DNA of 10,191 nt, taken from positions 1 through 10,191 of the forward strand of contig DMTA01000012.1 of NCBI GenBank assembly GCA_003454835.1, read 5' to 3'. Position numbers and translations under genes: made by a program. This document shows, piece after piece, positions 6,755 to 10,191 of the stretch. The first letter of the stretch is position 1. Each line of letters starts with the position of its first letter. The notes beneath the pieces were generated by a model, which worked only from the letters and a program-made list of their open reading frames with translations, was not told where the DNA came from and ran no database searches. Source of the DNA: Achromobacter sp. Its GTDB lineage: Bacteria; Pseudomonadota; Gammaproteobacteria; Burkholderiales; Burkholderiaceae_B.

Positions 6755-7414
6755 ATGAAACAGAATATTGGCTTGCGCAATGCGGCCGCCGGTTTGCTGG
6801 CGGGCGTGGCGTGTTTGTTTTCCACCATTACCTTCGCGGCGCCTGCCGAAATGGACCAAGGCATCCGCGAGCTGCAGAACGGTTGGGCGGACATTCAATA
6901 CAAGACCCCGTCCAATGATCGCGCCAAGCGCTTCGAGGCATTGTCCAAGCAGGCCCACGACCTGACGCAGCGCTACGCCAATAAAGCCGAGCCGCATATC
7001 TGGGAAGGCATCATCCTGAGCTCGTGGGCCGGCGCCAAAGGCGGAATGGGCGCCCTCAGCCTGGCGAAACAGGCCAAGGCCGAGTATGAAACCGCGATTC
7101 AGATCGACAGCAAGGCGTTGGATGGTTCTGCGCTGAATAGCCTGGGCGTGCTGTATTACAAGGTGCCCGGCTGGCCGGTGGGCTTTGGCGACAACAAGCG
7201 GGCAGAGGCCTTGCTGCAGCAGGCATTGACCATCAACCCGGACGGCATCGATCCGAACTACTTCTATGCGGATTACCTGGTGTACCGGAACCGCAAGTCC
7301 GAAGCGATTCCGTACCTGGAAAAGGCGCTGAAAGCCCCGCCCAGGCCCGGCCGCGAAGTGGCTGACGAGGGCCGGCGGGAGGAAGTGCGGACGCTGCTGA
7401 AGGCGGCCCGCTGA
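6755..7414 (+). CDS. Exported TPR-containing protein, last gene of the operon
   Basis: This 219-residue protein starts at ATG 6755, with GGAG at 6744-6747 correctly spaced and only 2 nt after the SDR stop; the frame is open further upstream but that part lies inside the SDR gene. The N-terminus (M-K-Q-N...R8 followed by a hydrophobic stretch about 11-27) is a signal peptide with likely cleavage near T-F-A28 or A29, placing the mature protein in the periplasm. Cys20 sits inside the hydrophobic core and does not fit a lipobox well. The mature region is helical with TPR-like units around 80-117, 122-162 and 165-195, including G130-V-L-Y-Y-K and A171-D-Y-L-V-Y. A resemblance to TatT-type TRAP-associated TPR proteins is possible but no TRAP genes are present. 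A periplasmic scaffold or binding role for the operon product is a guess. Confidence 0.83.
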   Translation: MKQNIGLRNAAAGLLAGVACLFSTITFAAPAEMDQGIRELQNGWADIQYKTPSNDRAKRFEALSKQAHDLTQRYANKAEPHIWEGIILSSWAGAKGGMGALSLAKQAKAEYETAIQIDSKALDGSALNSLGVLYYKVPGWPVGFGDNKRAEALLQQALTINPDGIDPNYFYADYLVYRNRKSEAIPYLEKALKAPPRPGREVADEGRREEVRTLLKAAR

Positions 7415-7415
7415 G

Positions 7416-9848
7416 TCAGTACTGATACCGCACCGTCAGCATCACGCTGCGCGGCTGGCCGTAGTAGTTTTGCCGGGACGCGCCGCCAAGCTTTTCGTAA
7501 TACTTGCGGTCAAACAGGTTGTCGACGGTGAGCGTGCCTTCGACGTGGCGGTTGTAGCGGTAACCGATCTGCGCGGATACGAGCGCGTAGCTGCCCTGAT
7601 CCCAACGCACGTTGCCGCTTTGCAGATAGTTGCCGCTATTCCAGCGAACGCCGGTGCCCACGCTGAAGCCTTCCAGCGCCGGCTGGCTGAAGCGGTAGCG
7701 GGTCCAGAGGTTGATGGCGTGACGCGGGGTGATTGTGCTGTACGACAGTCCCTGCTGGGCTTGGCTCGCTTCCAGGTATTTGGTCTGCGTGTAGGCGTAG
7801 CCGGCCACGATGTCCCAGTTCGGCAACGGCGATCCGCTGATCTCGGTCTCGAAGCCCTGGCTGCGCACCTTGCCCGCGGCCACCGAGTACATCGGGTTGT
7901 TCAGGTCGCTCATCGCCCGGTTGCGGTCCACGATCTGGAACAGGGCGGCATGCGCGTTGAGCGCGCCGTCCATGAACGCGCCTTTGACGCCCGTTTCGAT
8001 CTGGCGTCCCACGCGCGGCGACAGCGTGCTGCCTTGCGCATCGATTTCGGTTTGCGGCTGGAAAATGCTGGTGTAGCTGGCGTAGGCGGACAACTGCGGC
8101 GTCAGTTCGTACACCACTCCGGCATACGGGGAGGGACGCGCGTCGATGCGCGTCGTCGCCTGACTGAAGTCGCCGAAGTACTGGTTGGCGTTGCGTGCGT
8201 CGTTTTTCCACCAGGACAGGCGCGCACCCGCGATGACCTTCAAGTGATCGGTCGCCTGAATGTTTGCGCGCGTGTACAGGCCGAATTCGCTGGTGCGGCC
8301 GTCGTTGCCGTTGACCTGTTCCATCTCGGGCTGTGGCATGTCGATGACCGGGTCATGTACGTTGGTCGGGAAGATCGTGCCGCCGCCGTAGTTGAATTGC
8401 TTGCGGGTGTAGCTGTAGTCGGCGCCCACGAGCACGCTGTGCTCGCGGCCGAAAGCCTCGAACGGCAGGTTCACGTGCGCATCCGCGCCGGTCGTTTTCC
8501 AGTGGTTGCGGTACGACCAGGCGATGAGGTTGGTGTCTCCGGTGACCGGATCGACGGCGCGGTTGGGCCAGGTGGTCACGCGCGTCGGGGTGTCGGTGTC
8601 GCGATGAAAGACGCTTGCCTTGATGGAGCCGCCGCCGTCGAACCGGTGTTCCAGGTCGGTAAAGACCTCGGTGGTTTCCTCTTCGATGCGGTTCCATTCG
8701 GCGCTGAGATTGGTGCCGCGGCGCACGTCGAGCAGCGAGCCGTCGGCGTACGCGGGCAGACCGAATGCCGGCGTGACGCGGGAGCGTTGGTGCGTGATGC
8801 CCGCCGCCAGCGTTGTGGCGGGTGTCAGGTCGGCCTCGACGATGCCGTAGAGCGTGGGCCGCTCGGAACTGACGCGGTCGACGAAGGAGCCGCGGTCTTC
8901 GTAGGCGGCAATGAAGCGGCCGCGGACCTTGCCTTCGCTATCGAACGGCGTGCTCAGGTCGGCCACGGCCCGGTAGTAATCCCATGATCCGACGCTGGCC
9001 TGCGCGCCAAAGGCGAATTCCTGCATGGGGCGCTTGCGCACCAGATTCACGCTGCCGCCGGGCTCGCCGGTTCCCTGGTAAAGCCCGGACGGACCGCGCA
9101 GCACTTCGATGCGATCGTAGATGGCAAGGTCGAAGCCCGCCGACAGGTTGCCCGCGCCGGCCGGGGCGCGCATGCCGTCCACCTGGATCGAATCGAGCGA
9201 GTAGCCGCGAGAGATGAACCCGGAAATATTGCCGCCGCTGGAGAGCGTTTCGACGGTCATGCCCGTGACGTTGCGCATTGCGTCCGACAGGCTGTTCAGG
9301 TTCTGGTCGTCGAGCTGCTGGCGTGTGACGACGGACACCGACTGCGGAATTTCCTTGAGCGTCTGCGTGCCCTTGCCGATGGTGACGGCATTGCTGGTGT
9401 ACGAGCCCGTGCCTTCGCTTGTGGCGCGCTCGGCCGCGCCGGTGACGGTGACGGGCGCCAGTTGCGTAATTCCGCCTTGCGGCATTGCCTGCAGCGCGTA
9501 GGTGCCGGCAGCGCTGGGCACGGCGCGATAACCGGTGCCCGCGAGCAGGCGGTCAAAGCCTTGCTGGACGTTCATCTCGCCCGAGATGCCTGGGCTTTGG
9601 CGGCCGGCGAGCCAGGCGGGGTCGTAGACGATCTGCACGCCAGCGGCGGCCGCGTAGCGCGCCAGCACGGCGTCGAGCGAGCCTGCGCCGATTGCGACGG
9701 TGCGCACCTGGGAGGCCGGCGCTGCGCCGGTCTGGGCCGCGGACTGTGCTCCCGCGGTGGCGCTTGCCATGGCCGTGCACCAGAGCGCCGTCCAGATCAT
9801 TGCCTTGCGGGATCCTCTGCCCCGCGCTGCGCGTACACGTGCCATCAC
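7416..9848 (-). CDS. TonB-dependent siderophore receptor with N-terminal STN signalling domain
   Basis: This 810-residue outer-membrane protein imports a ferric siderophore using TonB energy and signals its presence to a FecR-type regulator. In order: signal peptide with a long Arg-rich n-region and cleavage near A-G-A34; STN (secretin/TonB short N-terminal) domain about 48-122; probable TonB box A131-P-V-T-V-T-G; plug domain about 165-275 with I-P-Q-S-V-S-V-V-T, R251-G-P-S-G-L-Y-Q-G and G264-G-S-V-N-L-V-R-K-R-P; then a 22-strand-type barrel ending in aromatic Y-Q-Y, as needed for outer-membrane insertion. It resembles the FpvA/FoxA/FhuE group. The frame opens with tandem GTG (9848) and ATG (9845); AAGGA at 9860-9856 is spaced 7 or 10 nt from them, so either could be used. 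The fecR-like gene lies 124 nt upstream on the same strand. The ligand cannot be deduced. Confidence 0.95.
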   Translation of the reverse strand: MMARVRAARGRGSRKAMIWTALWCTAMASATAGAQSAAQTGAAPASQVRTVAIGAGSLDAVLARYAAAAGVQIVYDPAWLAGRQSPGISGEMNVQQGFDRLLAGTGYRAVPSAAGTYALQAMPQGGITQLAPVTVTGAAERATSEGTGSYTSNAVTIGKGTQTLKEIPQSVSVVTRQQLDDQNLNSLSDAMRNVTGMTVETLSSGGNISGFISRGYSLDSIQVDGMRAPAGAGNLSAGFDLAIYDRIEVLRGPSGLYQGTGEPGGSVNLVRKRPMQEFAFGAQASVGSWDYYRAVADLSTPFDSEGKVRGRFIAAYEDRGSFVDRVSSERPTLYGIVEADLTPATTLAAGITHQRSRVTPAFGLPAYADGSLLDVRRGTNLSAEWNRIEEETTEVFTDLEHRFDGGGSIKASVFHRDTDTPTRVTTWPNRAVDPVTGDTNLIAWSYRNHWKTTGADAHVNLPFEAFGREHSVLVGADYSYTRKQFNYGGGTIFPTNVHDPVIDMPQPEMEQVNGNDGRTSEFGLYTRANIQATDHLKVIAGARLSWWKNDARNANQYFGDFSQATTRIDARPSPYAGVVYELTPQLSAYASYTSIFQPQTEIDAQGSTLSPRVGRQIETGVKGAFMDGALNAHAALFQIVDRNRAMSDLNNPMYSVAAGKVRSQGFETEISGSPLPNWDIVAGYAYTQTKYLEASQAQQGLSYSTITPRHAINLWTRYRFSQPALEGFSVGTGVRWNSGNYLQSGNVRWDQGSYALVSAQIGYRYNRHVEGTLTVDNLFDRKYYEKLGGASRQNYYGQPRSVMLTVRYQY

Positions 9849-9881
9849 TCTTTCATCCTTTCATCGTCAAGCAAGAAGCGC

Positions 9882-9900
9882 CCGCATCCCCTTGATGCGG
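9882..9900. repeat. Inverted repeat / hairpin in the receptor 5' leader
   Basis: CCGCATC and GATGCGG are perfect 7-bp arms separated by a 5-nt loop. In the receptor mRNA (minus strand) the hairpin would lie 34-52 nt before the GTG start. It is not followed by a T-run on the minus strand, so an intrinsic terminator is unlikely. A role in leader stability or initiation is possible but unproven. Confidence 0.45.
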
Positions 9901-9946
9901 TCTTACTTCCTACTCCGCACGACAACGAAAAAGTGATCACCTTGAC

Positions 9947-9961
9947 GCAAAATAATTTTGC
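9947..9961. repeat. Perfect 15-bp palindrome upstream of the receptor gene
   Basis: GCAAAAT-A-ATTTTGC has 7-bp perfect arms around a single central base. It starts 11 nt past the fecR-like stop and lies about 100 nt before the receptor start. With a one-base centre and AT-rich arms it is a poor RNA hairpin, and it has the look of an operator for a dimeric regulator. Confidence 0.6.
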
Positions 9962-9972
9962 CGCGCGGCCGT

Positions 9973-10191
9973 TCAAGCGCCGGCCGGTCCGACGGATACC
10001 CAATAACGGGTGACGCGCTGCACCGCGATGGGCAGGCGTTCGGCCAAGGCTTGCAGCGCCCCATCGGTATCCCGTAGCGACAGCGCGCCCGACACCCGCA
10101 GGTCGGCGACCTCGGGGTCGCAGCGCAGGAAACCCGGGCGATGACGCGCCAGCTCGGCCAGCACGTCGGCGAGGCGCTGATCGCGCACGAC
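9973..10191 (-). CDS. FecR-family anti-sigma/sigma-regulator, C-terminal 72 residues (5' end outside window)
   Basis: The minus-strand frame is open at the right edge and stops with TGA at 9975-9973. The visible 72 residues match the conserved periplasmic C-terminus of FecR/FpvR-type regulators: V-V-R-D-Q-R-L-A-D-V-L-A-E-L-A-R-H-R-P-G, then the strand-rich L-R-V-S-G-A-L-S-L-R-D-T and A-L-Q-A-L-A-E-R-L-P. This part touches the receptor's STN domain and relays siderophore occupancy to the cytoplasmic anti-sigma domain, which controls a FecI-type ECF sigma factor. The sigma gene is expected further right, outside the window. Its position 124 nt upstream of the receptor fits the fecI-fecR-receptor order. 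The apparent GTG at 10188 is internal, not a start. Confidence 0.9.
   Translation of the reverse strand, partial: VVRDQRLADVLAELARHRPGFLRCDPEVADLRVSGALSLRDTDGALQALAERLPIAVQRVTRYWVSVGPAGA

Larger units (their letters stand above)
9849..9972 (-). promoter_or_regulatory. Leader/promoter region of the siderophore receptor
   Basis: This 124-bp gap between the fecR-like stop and the receptor start is distinctly AT-richer than its surroundings. Gaps of this sort in fecIR-receptor units usually hold a promoter read by the cognate iron-starvation ECF sigma factor. I could not identify a confident -35/-10 pair on the minus strand. It contains a 15-bp palindrome (9947-9961), the 8-bp palindrome GTGATCAC (9933-9940) and a 7-bp hairpin (9882-9900). 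No classical 19-bp Fur box is visible. Confidence 0.5.

Noticed and set aside
7470..8987. A 505-codon plus-strand open frame inside the receptor gene.
   Set aside because: It is antisense to an intact TonB receptor with a full set of motifs; its Val/Ala/Arg-rich translation shows no recognisable domain.
9849..9872. Two tiny open frames (M-K-G and M-K-E) just before the receptor start, the second ending at the GTG/ATG start codons.
   Set aside because: They arise from a repeated ATGAAAG in the purine-rich ribosome-site region; there is no sign of a real leader peptide.
9882..9900. Reading the hairpin as an intrinsic terminator for the fecR-like gene.
   Set aside because: No T-run follows the stem on the minus strand, and it sits close to the receptor start, better placed as a leader structure.

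Overview
The window is a GC-rich, tightly packed bacterial chromosome segment. The base composition, codon use and gene types (QseBC-like two-component system, FecR plus STN-type siderophore receptor) suggest a betaproteobacterium of the Alcaligenaceae, probably Achromobacter or Bordetella. That placement is an inference; no rRNA or marker gene is present. I see no tRNA, rRNA, insertion sequence, CRISPR array or phage gene.

Layout: (1) 1-926, minus strand: a TPR protein whose C-terminal part lies beyond the left edge. (2) 1010-3036, minus strand: a sensor histidine kinase and its OmpR-type response regulator, overlapping by ATGA. (3) 3037-3149: a short divergent promoter region holding two TTAA half-sites 11 bp apart, a PmrA/QseB-like operator. 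(4) 3150-7414, plus strand: five genes reading away from the regulator. They encode a 'thermostable hemolysin' family protein that looks like a LuxI/GNAT-fold acyltransferase, an AMP-forming acid:CoA/acyl ligase (ANL family), a heme-oxygenase-like diiron oxidase (TenA/HDO superfamily), a classical SDR, and an exported TPR protein. The first four overlap by ATGA at every junction and the fifth follows after 2 nt. (5) 7416-9848, minus strand: a TonB-dependent siderophore receptor with an N-terminal signalling (STN) domain, convergent with the operon and only 1 nt from it. (6) 9849-9972: its promoter/leader region with a perfect 15-bp palindrome and a 7-bp hairpin. (7) 9973-10191, minus strand: the C-terminal end of a FecR-type anti-sigma regulator.

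How the parts work together: the right end is a standard iron-starvation (FecI)-FecR-receptor cell-surface signalling unit. The middle is the most interesting part. The ligase could activate a carboxylic acid, the diiron oxidase and SDR could tailor it, and the LuxI-like protein could transfer the acyl group, giving a small metabolite, lipid or signal of unknown structure. The divergent two-component system may control it through the shared operator. The pathway and its regulation are inferences from gene content and arrangement, not demonstrated facts.
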